A DNA stretch of 64,000 nt from Myxococcales bacterium (GTDB lineage Bacteria; Myxococcota_A; Polyangia; Haliangiales; Haliangiaceae), in NCBI GenBank assembly GCA_016717005.1, contig JADJUF010000024.1, positions 66,126 through 130,125 on the forward strand, written 5' to 3'. Position 1 is the stretch's first letter. The number at the start of each line of letters is the position of its first letter. The notes beneath the pieces were generated by a model. The model was not told the origin of the DNA. It saw only the letters and a list, made by a program, of their open reading frames with translations, and ran no database searches. Shown here one piece after another: positions 8,145 through 16,956 of this stretch. Position numbers and translations under genes: made by a program.

Positions 8145-9098
8145 GTGCGCTTCTGCTGCCTGGCCATCGCCGTGACGCTCGGGGCCTGTGGCGGGCGCCG
8201 GCCGCCCCCCGCCGCCCCCGGCCACCATGACACCACCCCCGTGACGCTGGCCGACGCGGCCTTGCCGTTCGCGATCGTCGACGGCCACACCGGCCGCGCG
8301 GTCACCCCCGAGGCGTTCTGGGCCGCGCTGACCGCCGCGCGCGCGGTCTGCGCCGGCGAGGAGCACCCCAACCCGCACCACCACTGGGCCCAGCTCACGA
8401 TCGTCGAGCACCTGGTCGCGGCGCCCGGGCGGCGCGCGCTCGGGCTCGAGATGATCCAGACGCCGTTCCAGGGCGTCGTCGACGACTTCGCCACCGGCGT
8501 GATCGACGAGCCGACGTTCTTGACCCGGGTGGGCTGGAGCGATCGCTGGGGCTACCCGTGGAGCCTGTACCAGCCGATCATCGCGGCGGCGACGGGCCAC
8601 CACTGGGGCGTGCGGGCGCTCAACGCCCCGGCCGAGCTGGTCAAGCGCGTGTCGAAGGTCGGCGTGGCCGGCCTCACGCCCGCGGAGCAGGCCCAGCTGC
8701 CCGAGCTGGTCCTCGACGACGCCCGCCACCGGGCCTGGTTCGACGCGCTCATGGCCGACATGGGCGAGCACGGCGGCGCGAACATGCCGACGCCCGACAA
8801 CATGTACGCGGCCCAGGTGCTCTGGGACGAGTCGATGGCGGCCGGCGCCAAGGCCTGGCTCGACGGCGCCGACGCGATCGTGATCATCGCCGGCAACGGC
8901 CACTGCCACGACTCGGCGATCGTCGGTCGCCTGCGGCGGCGCGGCGTCACCGACGCGGTGTCGGTGCGGCCGATCATCGACGACGGCGACGGCAACGTGG
9001 CCGCGGCCCTGGCCGAGGGCGGCGTCGACTACCTGTGGATCATGACCCGCGCCGCCGCCGCCACGCCCGCCGCCGCCACGCCCGCCGCCGCGCCGTGA
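8145..9098 (+). CDS. ChaN-family (Tiki/haem-binding uptake-like) lipoprotein
   Basis: A 317-residue exported protein with a signal peptide and lipobox (VTLGAC) and a ChaN domain (PF04187-like). The N-terminal metal/haem motif GEEHPNPHHHWAQL, the LGLEMIQTPFQ segment, and the C-terminal IIAGNGHCHDSAIVGRL are family hallmarks. ChaN relatives are linked to iron/haem handling or to Tiki-type metalloprotease activity; which applies here is not known. It is divergent from truD with 42 bp between starts. It ends in repeated ATPA units and its stop directly abuts the stop of the convergent gene at 9099, with no terminator between. Confidence 0.8.
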   Translation: MRFCCLAIAVTLGACGGRRPPPAAPGHHDTTPVTLADAALPFAIVDGHTGRAVTPEAFWAALTAARAVCAGEEHPNPHHHWAQLTIVEHLVAAPGRRALGLEMIQTPFQGVVDDFATGVIDEPTFLTRVGWSDRWGYPWSLYQPIIAAATGHHWGVRALNAPAELVKRVSKVGVAGLTPAEQAQLPELVLDDARHRAWFDALMADMGEHGGANMPTPDNMYAAQVLWDESMAAGAKAWLDGADAIVIIAGNGHCHDSAIVGRLRRRGVTDAVSVRPIIDDGDGNVAAALAEGGVDYLWIMTRAAAATPAAATPAAAP

Positions 9099-9782
9099 TC
9101 AGGCGCCGGCTTCGCCGAGCAGCTGCCCGGCCTTGGCGCCGAGCCAGCTGCGGATGAACATGCAGTACTCGGCGCACTCTTCCTTGGTGTCGGGCGCCGG
9201 GAACAGCGTCATCGCGTTCATCGGGTTCTTGCTCACGAGCGCGTCGTAGATCGCCTTGGTCGCGGCGGCGGTCTTGGCGCCGAGGAAGCCGTCGACGGTG
9301 AGCGCCTTGTACCCGAGCGCCTCGGCGAAGCGGTTCAGATCGGTCTGGAGCGCCTTGAAGTCGTCGTGGACCGGACCGGCGCCGTAGGCGATCGCGTCCT
9401 TGGTGTTCCACTCCTTGCCGCTGCCGCGGTGGTAGCGGCGCAGGTCCGAGAGGTTGAGCGCCTTGCGCGCGGTGGTCTCGAGCCAGGTGCGCGACGCCAT
9501 CGCGTTCTCGGCGGTGCCGGCCACCGTGGTCGGCGGGATCAGCGTCGCCGCCAGGAGCGGGTTGGCGGCGACCACCGCGAGGTGCGTGGCCTTGAGCGCG
9601 GCCAGCGTCTGCGGGCCGAGGACGCCGTCGACCTTGACCGTCTCGAAGCCGACCTTCTCGGCGAAGTAGTTGAGGTCGGCCTGGATGCCGCGGAACACCT
9701 CGCGCGCGGCGCCGGTGCCGGTGATCGTCTCGCCGTGCTGGGTCCAGTCGCGGCTTGCCTCGAGCTTGCGGTCGTCAGTCAT
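9099..9782 (-). CDS. Protein with two internally duplicated peptidoglycan-binding-like repeats
   Basis: A 227-residue protein without an obvious signal peptide. Residues about 30-115 and 130-225 are two copies of one module. The first has IQADLNYFAEKVG then VDGVLGPQTLAALKA; the second has LQTDLNRFAEALG then VDGFLGAKTAAATKA, and each ends in an xxWL(E/G) helix. The VDG-x-LG-xxT core resembles peptidoglycan_binding_1 domains, which would suggest cell-wall or injection-machine attachment. The ATG at 9782 has an excellent ribosome site (GAGGAGGACGAG). Codons upstream of it give only Arg/Pro-rich antisense-like sequence and were left out. Function unknown. Confidence 0.75.
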   Translation of the reverse strand: MTDDRKLEASRDWTQHGETITGTGAAREVFRGIQADLNYFAEKVGFETVKVDGVLGPQTLAALKATHLAVVAANPLLAATLIPPTTVAGTAENAMASRTWLETTARKALNLSDLRRYHRGSGKEWNTKDAIAYGAGPVHDDFKALQTDLNRFAEALGYKALTVDGFLGAKTAAATKAIYDALVSKNPMNAMTLFPAPDTKEECAEYCMFIRSWLGAKAGQLLGEAGA

Positions 9783-10060
9783 CTCGTCCTCCTCGTGGTG
9801 AGGCGCCAGCCTACACGACTCGCCGCCGCCAGGGCCGCGCCGGCGGACATCGCTCGGGGCCGCGCGGGGCACCGCTCGGGTAGGTGCTCGGCCAGGCGCG
9901 CCGCCAGTCACCCGGCTCGGGTGGCCGCGGGGCGCTGCGCAGCCGTCGCGCGACCCGCGCACCTGGCACACGCTCGACGGCGCGCGGCCGGCACGTCAGC
10001 CTCGGGCGAACAGCCAGGTCTGGACGACGCGCGGCCGGCAGCGGTTCGGAGGCGCGCGCC
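9783..10060. other. Intergenic region
   Basis: No convincing gene. The sequence is very GC-rich and contains degenerate relatives of the array that follows. A TAGGCT hexamer about 30 bp upstream of the 9782 start, on the minus strand, may be that gene's -10 element. Confidence 0.4.
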
Positions 10061-10345
10061 CCGGCGCCAGCCGTCGGCCAGCAGCCAGGTGTGCGCGATG
10101 TGCTGACGGCAGCGACTCGACGGTGCGCAGCCCCGGCGCCAGCCGTCGGCCAGCAGCCAGGTGTGCGCGATGTGCTGACGGCAGCGACTCGACGGTGCGC
10201 AGCCCCGGCGCCAGCCGTCGGCCAGCAGCCAGCGCAGCCCCGACGCCAGCCGTCGGCCAGCAGCCAGGTGTGCGCGATGTGCTGACGGCAGCGACTCGAC
10301 GGTGCGCAGCCCCGGCGCCTGCCGTCGGCCAGCAGCCAGCGCGCG
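10061..10345. repeat. 72-bp tandem repeat array
   Basis: CCGTCGGCCA recurs at 10071, 10143, 10215, 10250 and 10322. Most copies are 72 bp apart and one unit is cut to 35 bp. A full unit also contains GTGTGCGCGATGTGCTGACG and GCAGCGACTCGACGGTGCG. The array lies directly downstream of the TPR gene stop (10356, minus strand) and upstream of the gene starting at 9782. No coding potential is apparent in either direction. Confidence 0.85.
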
Positions 10346-10355
10346 CAGCGCGCGG

Positions 10356-11054
10356 TCAGTCCTTGACCATGCGCAGGTAGAGCATCGCGCTCTTGTTGCC
10401 GGGGTCGCGGACGAGCACCTCGCGCCACTCGCGGACCGCGTCCTCCTTGCGGCCGGCCGAGAAGTACGTGACGCCGAGGTGCACGCGCGCCGGCATGTAC
10501 GCGGGGCGCTGGTCGCGCGCCATCGTCAGCTCGCGGATCGCGGCCTCGTGATCGCCCATGTCGCGGTAGACCGCGCCGAGGCGCACGCGCAGGTCGGCGA
10601 ACTCGGGACACAGCGCGAGGGCGTTGCCGTACTCGCGCACCGCCTCCTCGTACATCGCCAGGCTGGCGTAGCCCGAGCCGAGGTCGGCGTGCATGTTGGC
10701 GAGCTTGCCGCGGGCGAACGGGTCGATCGCGCGCGGGGCCTTGTAGCTGGTGGTCACGACCCGCGCGTAGATCTCGCGCGCGAGGTCGTACTTGCCGCGG
10801 TCGTTGTAGGTCACCGACAGGTTGAGCGCGGCCTCGGTGTAGTTGGGGTTGATCGCCAGGGCCGCCTCGAACGCGGCCTCGGCCTCCTGGAACCGCCCCT
10901 GCGCGTGGAAGATGACCCCGAGCATGTTCGAGACGTCGGCGAAGCGCGGCTCGAGCTCGACCGCCTCGGTCAGCAGCGGCTCGGCCTTGTCGTACTCGCC
11001 GGCCTTGTAGTGCTCGCGGCCGACTGTGATGAGCTGATCGACTCGATCCGACAT
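10356..11054 (-). CDS. Tetratricopeptide-repeat protein
   Basis: A 232-residue protein built almost wholly of TPR units; for example EYDKAEPLLTEAVELEPRF, RFQEAEAAFEAALAINPNY and MYEEAVREYGNALALCPEF. TPR helices form a protein-binding scaffold. There is no signal peptide, so it is probably cytoplasmic or membrane-associated through a partner. It follows bamD on the same strand with a 42-bp gap and a GGAGCG ribosome site, so the two are probably co-transcribed. The binding partner is unknown. Confidence 0.8.
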   Translation of the reverse strand: MSDRVDQLITVGREHYKAGEYDKAEPLLTEAVELEPRFADVSNMLGVIFHAQGRFQEAEAAFEAALAINPNYTEAALNLSVTYNDRGKYDLAREIYARVVTTSYKAPRAIDPFARGKLANMHADLGSGYASLAMYEEAVREYGNALALCPEFADLRVRLGAVYRDMGDHEAAIRELTMARDQRPAYMPARVHLGVTYFSAGRKEDAVREWREVLVRDPGNKSAMLYLRMVKD

Positions 11055-11096
11055 GGTCGCTCCGGGGGCGGGTCGCCCGCTTGTGACGTGGCCCCG

Positions 11097-11921
11097 TCAG
11101 GGCTTGGGTGGGGTCGCAGCCGGCAGGCGCGCGATCGCGCCCTTGGCGTCCCCGGCCTGGCTGCTCTTGGGGTACTTGCTCACGAGCTGGGCCCAGGTCT
11201 CGCGCGCCCGGTCGGGCATGTCGACCTTGGCGTAGGCGCGGCCGAGCAGCCACAGCGCGCGCTCGTCGTAGCCGACGCCGCTGTAGCGGTCGAGCAGCCG
11301 GCGCAGCCGCAGCACGGTGCCCATGGGCTTGCCGCGATCCCAGTAATAGGTGGCGACGTACCACTCGTGATCGGCGAGGCGCTTGGCGACCTTGGTGCGC
11401 AGCTCGACGCCGCGCTTGCGGAACGGCGAGTCGGGGAACTTCGCGAGGAACCGGTCGAGCTCCTCGGCCGCCTCCTCGATCGAGGTCTGGTCCTTCTCGT
11501 ACGAGGGCGGGACGATCCACATGTCGCCGGGGAGCTGCTTGTAATAGGACTCGGCGACGCGGAGGCTGGTGTAGCCGTTGGCGACGAGCTCGTGGGTCAC
11601 GTGCAGCTTGGCGAAGACGCGGTAGCTCTCGGCGGCGTCGAGGTACTCCTCGGCGCCGAACAGCGAGTCGGCGAGGCGGAGCTCGGCGAGCACCGCGAAC
11701 TTCGAGTACGGGAAGCGGCTGCGGATGAAGCTGAAGTACTTCGCCGCGGCCTGCCACTCCTCGCGCTCGAGCATGGCCATGCCGCGGTCGTAGTTCTTCT
11801 GCGCCGAAACCGAGTAGTCGACCGCGGTGGGGCCCGAGCGGCCGCCGCACGCGGTGGTCCCCAGCGTGCCCGCGAGGGCGAGGGCGAGGGCGAGGATCAG
11901 GGCAGGGCGGCGCGAAATCAT
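11097..11921 (-). CDS. bamD: Outer-membrane assembly lipoprotein BamD
   Basis: A 274-residue lipoprotein of the BamD/YfiO family, part of the BAM complex that inserts outer-membrane proteins. It has a signal peptide ending at a cysteine near residue 25, then TPR-like repeats. Recognisable segments are YDRGMAMLEREEWQAAAKYF, FPYSKFAVLAELRLADSLF and SYRVFAKLHVTHELVANG, where the family usually has FxxxHPxH. The start at 11921 is preferred over 11945 because a plausible promoter (-35 TTGACC at 11969-11974, -10 TACACA at 11945-11950) would start transcription between them. It is followed by the TPR gene. Confidence 0.87.
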   Translation of the reverse strand: MISRRPALILALALALAGTLGTTACGGRSGPTAVDYSVSAQKNYDRGMAMLEREEWQAAAKYFSFIRSRFPYSKFAVLAELRLADSLFGAEEYLDAAESYRVFAKLHVTHELVANGYTSLRVAESYYKQLPGDMWIVPPSYEKDQTSIEEAAEELDRFLAKFPDSPFRKRGVELRTKVAKRLADHEWYVATYYWDRGKPMGTVLRLRRLLDRYSGVGYDERALWLLGRAYAKVDMPDRARETWAQLVSKYPKSSQAGDAKGAIARLPAATPPKP

Positions 11922-12063
11922 CTGGGAAGTCCCGAAGTTGAGCATGTGTACACCGCAGGGGCCGACGGGGTCAAACGTTAGACGCGCACGTGCGCGTGTC
12001 GGGTTGGACCGCGGATCGCCCGCGGTGGTTGCCGGGCGCGTGCGCTTGTGGCTCCATGGCGCC

Positions 12064-12750
12064 ATGGTCGCCCTCCGGCACTGGCTCGTCGCGCTCGTCC
12101 CCCTCGCCGCGTGCGGGAGCACGCCCCGGACGCCGGTGCTGCTGGCGCCGCCGCCGGCCCCGGCCACCGTCGGGACCCTGGCCGGGCCGCTGTGCAACGG
12201 CCAGACCTGCACCTGCCGGTCGGCCGACGCGCCCGGGGATGGCGGCGCGGGCACGCCCGACGACGGGGTCAAGCGGTTCGAGCTGCGGGTCGGTCCGTCC
12301 GAGCACGAGCTGTGGATCACGGTCGACGACGACGTGCTCTACAAGAGCCGGGCCCGGGCCCTGGACTGCTTCTACCTCGACCTCGGCGCGGGCGAGCACA
12401 AGGTCGGGCTGCGAGCCTCGAACGACGGCGGCGTGTCGGCGGCGGTGACGATCGCCGAGTACGCGCCGGCGACCTCGTCCTGGTACGACACGTTCCGGTT
12501 CGAGTGCGGCACCCCCGGCGTGTGCTCGTACGACGAGCTGGCCGAGTACAAGGCGTCGCTCGTGAAGTACAAGCGCAACATCCACGACCCGTGCGGGTCG
12601 GTGAAGGTCAAGGGCCTGGCCTGGGACACCGACGTCGCGCCCGATCGCGCGCACCCAGGCAACCTGGCGGTGGCGCTGACGCTCGCCGTCTACGACTTCG
12701 CGCCCAAGCTGCCGCACGGCGATCCCGCGTGCGCGAACCGGTTCGAGTGA
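12064..12750 (+). CDS. Secreted lipoprotein of unknown function
   Basis: A 228-residue protein with a clear lipobox (PLAACG). The mature part has a Cys-rich beginning (CNGQTCTCRSADAPGDGG), then a beta-rich domain with KRFELRVGPSEHELWITVDD and a C-terminal cysteine pattern. No family is recognised; the length and composition resemble the many small surface lipoproteins of myxobacteria. It is divergent from bamD. The ATG lies inside a 14-bp palindrome (CCATGGC and its complement, 12054-12067), and a 16-bp palindrome sits at 11982-11997. The next gene, mnmG, starts 20 bp after its stop. Confidence 0.7.
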   Translation: MVALRHWLVALVPLAACGSTPRTPVLLAPPPAPATVGTLAGPLCNGQTCTCRSADAPGDGGAGTPDDGVKRFELRVGPSEHELWITVDDDVLYKSRARALDCFYLDLGAGEHKVGLRASNDGGVSAAVTIAEYAPATSSWYDTFRFECGTPGVCSYDELAEYKASLVKYKRNIHDPCGSVKVKGLAWDTDVAPDRAHPGNLAVALTLAVYDFAPKLPHGDPACANRFE

Positions 12751-12769
12751 CGCGCGCGTCGGGCGGCCG

Positions 12770-14716
12770 ATGACCGCGTTCGCGTACCCCGACGCCTACG
12801 ACGTGATCGTCGTCGGCGCCGGCCACGCCGGGTGCGAGGCGGCGCTGGCGGCGGCCCGGCTGGGCGCGCGCACGCTGGTGCTGACCGGCTCGCTCGAGCT
12901 GGTCGCGCAGATGTCGTGCAACCCGGCGATCGGCGGCGTCGCCAAGGGCCACCTGGTCAAGGAGATCGACGCGCTCGGCGGCGCGATGGCCCAGGTCATC
13001 GACGCGACCGGCATCCAGTTCCGGCGGCTCAACGCGTCGAAGGGCCCGGCGGTGCGCTCGACCCGGGCCCAGGCCGACAAGCTGCGCTACCGCGAGGCCA
13101 TGCGCGGTCGGCTCGAGGACACGCCCGGGCTGGCGCTGCGCCAGGCCGAGGTCGCGTCGATCGACACCGACGAGCGCGGCGGGCGGCCGCGGGTGGTCGG
13201 CGTGACGACCACGATGGGCGTGCGGTTCCGCGGCGGCGCGGTCGTGATCACGACCGGCACGTTCCTGCGCGGGGCGATCTTCGTCGGCGACGCCCGCGCC
13301 GCCGGCGGCCGGGCCGGCGAGGCCCCGGCGGTGTCGCTGTCGGGCTCGCTGGCGCGGCTGGGCCTGCCGCTGGCGCGGCTCAAGACCGGCACGCCGTGTC
13401 GGCTCGACGGCAAGACCATCGACTACGCCGCGCTCGAGGTCCAGGCCGGCGACGATCCGGCGCCGCGGTTCGCGCTCGACGCGTCGACCGCGCCGCCGCC
13501 GCTGGTGCAGCGGCCGTGCTGGCTCACGGCCACGACCGCCGCGACCCACGAGCTCATCCGCGCCAACCTGCACCGCTCGCCCCTGTACCAGGGCGCGATC
13601 GCCGGGGTCGGACCGCGCTACTGCCCGAGCATCGAGGACAAGGTCGTCCGGTTCGCGGACAAGCCCCGCCACCAGATCTTCCTCGAGCCCGAGTCCACCG
13701 ACCGGTTCGATCGCGGCGAGATCTACCCCAACGGCATCTCGACGTCGTTGCCGTACGACGTGCAGCTGGCGCTGGTGCGCACGATCCCGGGCCTCGAGCG
13801 CGCCGAGATGACCCGGCCCGGCTACGCGGTCGAGTACGACTACGTCGACCCGCGCGAGCTCCTGCCGACGCTCGAGACCCGGCGGGTCGCGGGCCTGTAC
13901 CTGGGCGGGCAGATCAACGGCACGTCGGGCTACGAGGAGGCCGCGATCCAGGGCCTCCTGGCCGGGGCCAACGCCGCGCTGGCGCTGGCCGGGCGCGACC
14001 CGCTGATCCTGTCGCGGGCCCAGGCCTACGGCGGCGTCCTCGTCGACGACCTGGTCACGCGCGGCACCAAGGAGCCGTACCGGATGATGACCTCGCGCGC
14101 CGAGTTCCGGCTGCTCCTGCGCGAGGACAACACCGCCGACCGGCTGCTGCCGACCGCGCGCGCGGCCGGTCTGGTCGACGACGCGCGCTGGGCCTGGTTC
14201 GAGGCCCGGCAGGCGGCGCTGGCCGCGGCCCGCGAGCGCGCGCTGCGGGCGTCGGTCACCGGCACGCCCGCGGTCGAGGCGGCGCTGGCGCGGCTGGGCT
14301 CGGCGTCGGTGGCCGGGCGCCGCGCGACCCTGGCCGATCTCCTGCGCCGACCCGAGCTCGACTGGCGCGCGGTCGAGGAGGTCGCGGCCGCGGGCGGGGT
14401 GGCGGCCGCGACGACCGCGCCGGCGCTGCTCGAGCAGGTCGAGACCGAGGTCAAGTACGAGGGCTACCTCAAGCGCCAGGCCGCCGACGCCGCGCGCCTG
14501 GTCGAGGCCGACCGGGTGCCGCTGGCCCTCGACCTCGACTACGCCGGCATCCCGGGGCTGTCGCGCGAGGTGATCGAGAAGCTGTCGTCGCTGCGGCCGG
14601 TCTCGGTGGGGCAGGCGGCCCGGATCGACGGGGTCACCCCGGCCGCGATCTCGATCTTGATGACTCATCGCGCCTTGACGCGACGCCGTGGGGCCGACGT
14701 AAGCTCATCGGAATGA
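12770..14716 (+). CDS. mnmG: tRNA U34 5-carboxymethylaminomethyl synthase, FAD subunit MnmG (GidA)
   Basis: A 648-residue flavoprotein that with MnmE modifies the wobble uridine of several tRNAs. The FAD-binding loop VVGAGHAGCEAALAAARLG lies at residues 13-31, followed by the MnmG signatures MSCNPAIGGVAKGHLVKEID and GTFLRGAIFVG. The C-terminal helical domain shows YEGYLKRQAADAARL and IPGLSREVIEKLSSLRPVSV. The length is slightly over the usual 620-630. Its stop overlaps the ATG of the following porin gene, an odd coupling. No mnmE is visible. Confidence 0.95.
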   Translation: MTAFAYPDAYDVIVVGAGHAGCEAALAAARLGARTLVLTGSLELVAQMSCNPAIGGVAKGHLVKEIDALGGAMAQVIDATGIQFRRLNASKGPAVRSTRAQADKLRYREAMRGRLEDTPGLALRQAEVASIDTDERGGRPRVVGVTTTMGVRFRGGAVVITTGTFLRGAIFVGDARAAGGRAGEAPAVSLSGSLARLGLPLARLKTGTPCRLDGKTIDYAALEVQAGDDPAPRFALDASTAPPPLVQRPCWLTATTAATHELIRANLHRSPLYQGAIAGVGPRYCPSIEDKVVRFADKPRHQIFLEPESTDRFDRGEIYPNGISTSLPYDVQLALVRTIPGLERAEMTRPGYAVEYDYVDPRELLPTLETRRVAGLYLGGQINGTSGYEEAAIQGLLAGANAALALAGRDPLILSRAQAYGGVLVDDLVTRGTKEPYRMMTSRAEFRLLLREDNTADRLLPTARAAGLVDDARWAWFEARQAALAAARERALRASVTGTPAVEAALARLGSASVAGRRATLADLLRRPELDWRAVEEVAAAGGVAAATTAPALLEQVETEVKYEGYLKRQAADAARLVEADRVPLALDLDYAGIPGLSREVIEKLSSLRPVSVGQAARIDGVTPAAISILMTHRALTRRRGADVSSSE

Positions 14717-16311
14717 CGAAGCGTCAGTCGAGGTTGTTCGGTCGTGTCACCCTGGGGTCGCTGGCGGCCTCGCTCCTGGCCGCCGGGAGCGCGCAGGCCG
14801 GCGGCCTGTACCTGCCCGGCAGCGGCCCGGTGTCGGTCGCGCGCGCCGGCGCGTCGGTCGCGTCGCTGTCGGATCCGTCGGCGATCGGCGTGAACCCGGC
14901 CGGCCTGGCGGGCACCAAGGGCACCGTCGTCCACGTCGGCAGCTCGCTGGTCAGCTTCAACATGACCTTCCAGCGCTACGGCGTGCATGAGGACGTGCCG
15001 GGCCGCACCGACCCGTGGGAGGGCCAGCCCTACGCCGCGGTGTCCGACGACTCCAAGCCGGCGATCGGCATCGGTCAGTTCCAGGCGGTGCCGACCATCG
15101 CGATCGCCACCGACCTGTCGAGCCTGGTCAAGGGCCTGGCCCTGGGCGTCGGCATCTACGCGCCGACCGCGTACCCGGCGCGGCGCATGGGCGCCGACTA
15201 CACCCTCGAAGATCCGACCCGCCCGCCGCCGCCGACCCGCTACGACGTGATCGAGCAGACCGCCGCGGTGGTGCTGCCGTCGATCGCCCTGGCCTACCGC
15301 CCGATCCCGAAGCTCGACATCGGCGCCCGGTTCTCGTCGGGCTTCGCTGACATCGACGCCACGACCTACGTCTGGGGGCTGTCGAACTTCGAGGAGTGGG
15401 CCGGCAAGGACGCGAAGTTTCACGTCAAGGTCAAGGACCTGTTCGTGCCAGCGTTCGGTCTGGGCGCGCGCTACCGGGTGACGCCGGCCATAGAGGTCGG
15501 CGCCGCGTGGTCGAGCGCGATCGAGGTCCGGGCCGACGGCATCGGTGACGCGGTCCAGGGTTCGGGCGTCGAGCTCGGGCCGGGGCAGCGGCCGACGATC
15601 ATCCCGATCGAGGACAGCGCGGCGCAGTGCAACAAGGGCGGCACCGCCGCCGAGCTCAAGGCGTGCGTGAACCTGAACCTGGCGGCGACGGTCACCGTCG
15701 GCGGCCGGTACATCGTGCGCGACGCCGCCGGCAAGCAGATGGCCGACGTCGAGGCCAACGTCGCCTGGGAGCAGTGGAGCAGCGCGACCGACCAGGAGGT
15801 CATCGTCGACGGCTTCGCGTCGCTCGACGGCACCACCAACGCCGGCGTGCCGCTCAACAAGACCATCATCCGCCACGGCTTCAAGGACACCTACTCCTTC
15901 CGCCTCGGCGGCTCGTACGAGCGCGACATGGGCCCGGGCCGGGTGACCGTGCGCGGCGGCGTCGCCTACGACACCACCGCCGCCAAGACCGGCTGGGAGC
16001 GCGCCGACCTCGACGGCGCCGCCCGCACGACCATGGCCCTGGGCGGGTCGATGACCCTCGACAAGGTCCGCATCGACATCGGCGGCGGCATGGTCTACGA
16101 GGGCACGCGCACCCAGGACGCCGGCTGCAACAACAACACCCAGGGCGCCAACTGCACCGGCCCCGGCCTCGTGCCGCCCGACAAGCGCACCGGCCCCGAT
16201 CCCATCCAGCCGGTCGCCGCGCCCGGCAGCCAGCAGATCAGCCCCATCAACCAGGGCGCGATCAGCTCGGGCTACAAGCTGCTGATGATCGGCGTCACGA
16301 CCTGGGTCTGA
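14713..16311 (+). CDS. FadL/TodX-type outer-membrane transport protein
   Basis: A 532-residue outer-membrane barrel of the OMPP1/FadL/TodX family. The signal peptide ends near AAGSAQAGG, and the mature N-terminus GLYLPGSGPVSVARAGASVA followed by DPSAIGVNPAGLAG is the FadL-type hatch region. The remainder alternates short beta strands and loops and ends in an aromatic-containing strand (LLMIGVTTWV). FadL relatives take up long-chain fatty acids or aromatic hydrocarbons by lateral diffusion. A role in importing aromatic substrates for the benzoyl-CoA genes 10 kb away is possible but unproven. The start overlaps the mnmG stop. Confidence 0.82.
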   Translation: MTKRQSRLFGRVTLGSLAASLLAAGSAQAGGLYLPGSGPVSVARAGASVASLSDPSAIGVNPAGLAGTKGTVVHVGSSLVSFNMTFQRYGVHEDVPGRTDPWEGQPYAAVSDDSKPAIGIGQFQAVPTIAIATDLSSLVKGLALGVGIYAPTAYPARRMGADYTLEDPTRPPPPTRYDVIEQTAAVVLPSIALAYRPIPKLDIGARFSSGFADIDATTYVWGLSNFEEWAGKDAKFHVKVKDLFVPAFGLGARYRVTPAIEVGAAWSSAIEVRADGIGDAVQGSGVELGPGQRPTIIPIEDSAAQCNKGGTAAELKACVNLNLAATVTVGGRYIVRDAAGKQMADVEANVAWEQWSSATDQEVIVDGFASLDGTTNAGVPLNKTIIRHGFKDTYSFRLGGSYERDMGPGRVTVRGGVAYDTTAAKTGWERADLDGAARTTMALGGSMTLDKVRIDIGGGMVYEGTRTQDAGCNNNTQGANCTGPGLVPPDKRTGPDPIQPVAAPGSQQISPINQGAISSGYKLLMIGVTTWV

Positions 16312-16317
16312 CGCAGA

Positions 16318-16344
16318 GGGGACGGTGTCAACTTTGACAACGTT
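16318..16344 (+). repeat. REP-like repeat, left copy flanking arr
   Basis: GGGGACGGTGTCAACTTTG followed by ACAACGTT. The reverse complement occurs at 17196-17222 with two mismatches in 27 bp. Related copies lie at 17921, 18004, 18032, 18061 and (inverted) 18171. The sequence begins seven bases after the porin stop. Confidence 0.75.
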
Positions 16345-16494
16345 TGGCTCGGAGCATCGATAACGGTGGGATCTTCAGCCGGCCGCGATCGGCGCCCCCC
16401 TCTCCTCTCACCTTCCGGGAAGGGCAAGGCCTCCCGGCGCGGGCAGCGGGGACAGGTCGGATGCGCCGACGTCGGTGACGTCGCGGCTGCGAGC

Positions 16495-16500
16495 TATGAT
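16495..16500 (+). promoter_or_regulatory. Candidate -10 element of arr
   Basis: TATGAT ends nine bases before the arr ATG. No strong -35 is visible. The element lies inside the segment bracketed by the inverted repeats, so arr would carry its own promoter. Confidence 0.45.
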
Positions 16501-16509
16501 CGCTCGCCG

Positions 16510-16956
16510 ATGGCGACGCACACGACCCCAGAGCCGTTCAAGGTGTGGACCAACGACCGTGGCGAGGAAGGCTTCCTCCACGGGACGAAGGCTGACTTGA
16601 AGACCGGAGACCTCATCGAGCCCGGGCGCAGCTCGAACTACGGCAACAGGGACAACGCTGCCTTCGTCTACTTCACCTCGACATTGGATGCCGCCACGTG
16701 GGGCGCCGAGCTGGCGATCGGTGACGGGCCGGGCCGCATCTACATCGTCGAGCCGACCGGCCCGTTCGAGGACGACCCGAACCTCACCGATAAGAAGTTC
16801 CCCGGCAACCCGACGCGGTCGTACCGCACGCGGCCTCCGCTCCGGGTCATCGGCGAGATCACCGACTGGAAGGGCCACGCGCCCGAGCAACTCCAGGCGA
16901 TGAAGGATGGCCTCGCGCGCCTCGCCGCGAGGGGCGTCGAGGCCATCAACGAGTAG
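16510..16956 (+). CDS. arr: Rifampin ADP-ribosyltransferase (Arr family)
   Basis: A 148-residue enzyme that inactivates rifamycins by transferring ADP-ribose from NAD+. The sequence closely follows the Arr family: FLHGTKADLKTGDLIEPG, FVYFTSTLDAATWGAELA, YIVEPTGPFEDDPNLTDKKF and PGNPTRSY. His24, Tyr54 and Asp89 align by spacing with the catalytic His19-Tyr49-Asp84 of the mycobacterial enzyme. The length is typical. It stands alone between a porin gene and a lipoprotein, bracketed by inverted REP-like repeats, so it may have moved as a unit. Resistance itself is inferred from the family; it could protect against natural rifamycins in soil. Confidence 0.92.
   Translation: MATHTTPEPFKVWTNDRGEEGFLHGTKADLKTGDLIEPGRSSNYGNRDNAAFVYFTSTLDAATWGAELAIGDGPGRIYIVEPTGPFEDDPNLTDKKFPGNPTRSYRTRPPLRVIGEITDWKGHAPEQLQAMKDGLARLAARGVEAINE

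Noticed and set aside
11982..12067. 16-bp and 14-bp perfect palindromes upstream of the lipoprotein at 12064
   Set aside because: Several palindromes of this size are expected by chance in 64 kb of such GC-rich DNA; noted under the gene but not argued as operators.
16510..16956. arr as an integron gene cassette
   Set aside because: No attC-like site or integrase is visible; the flanks are REP-like inverted repeats instead.
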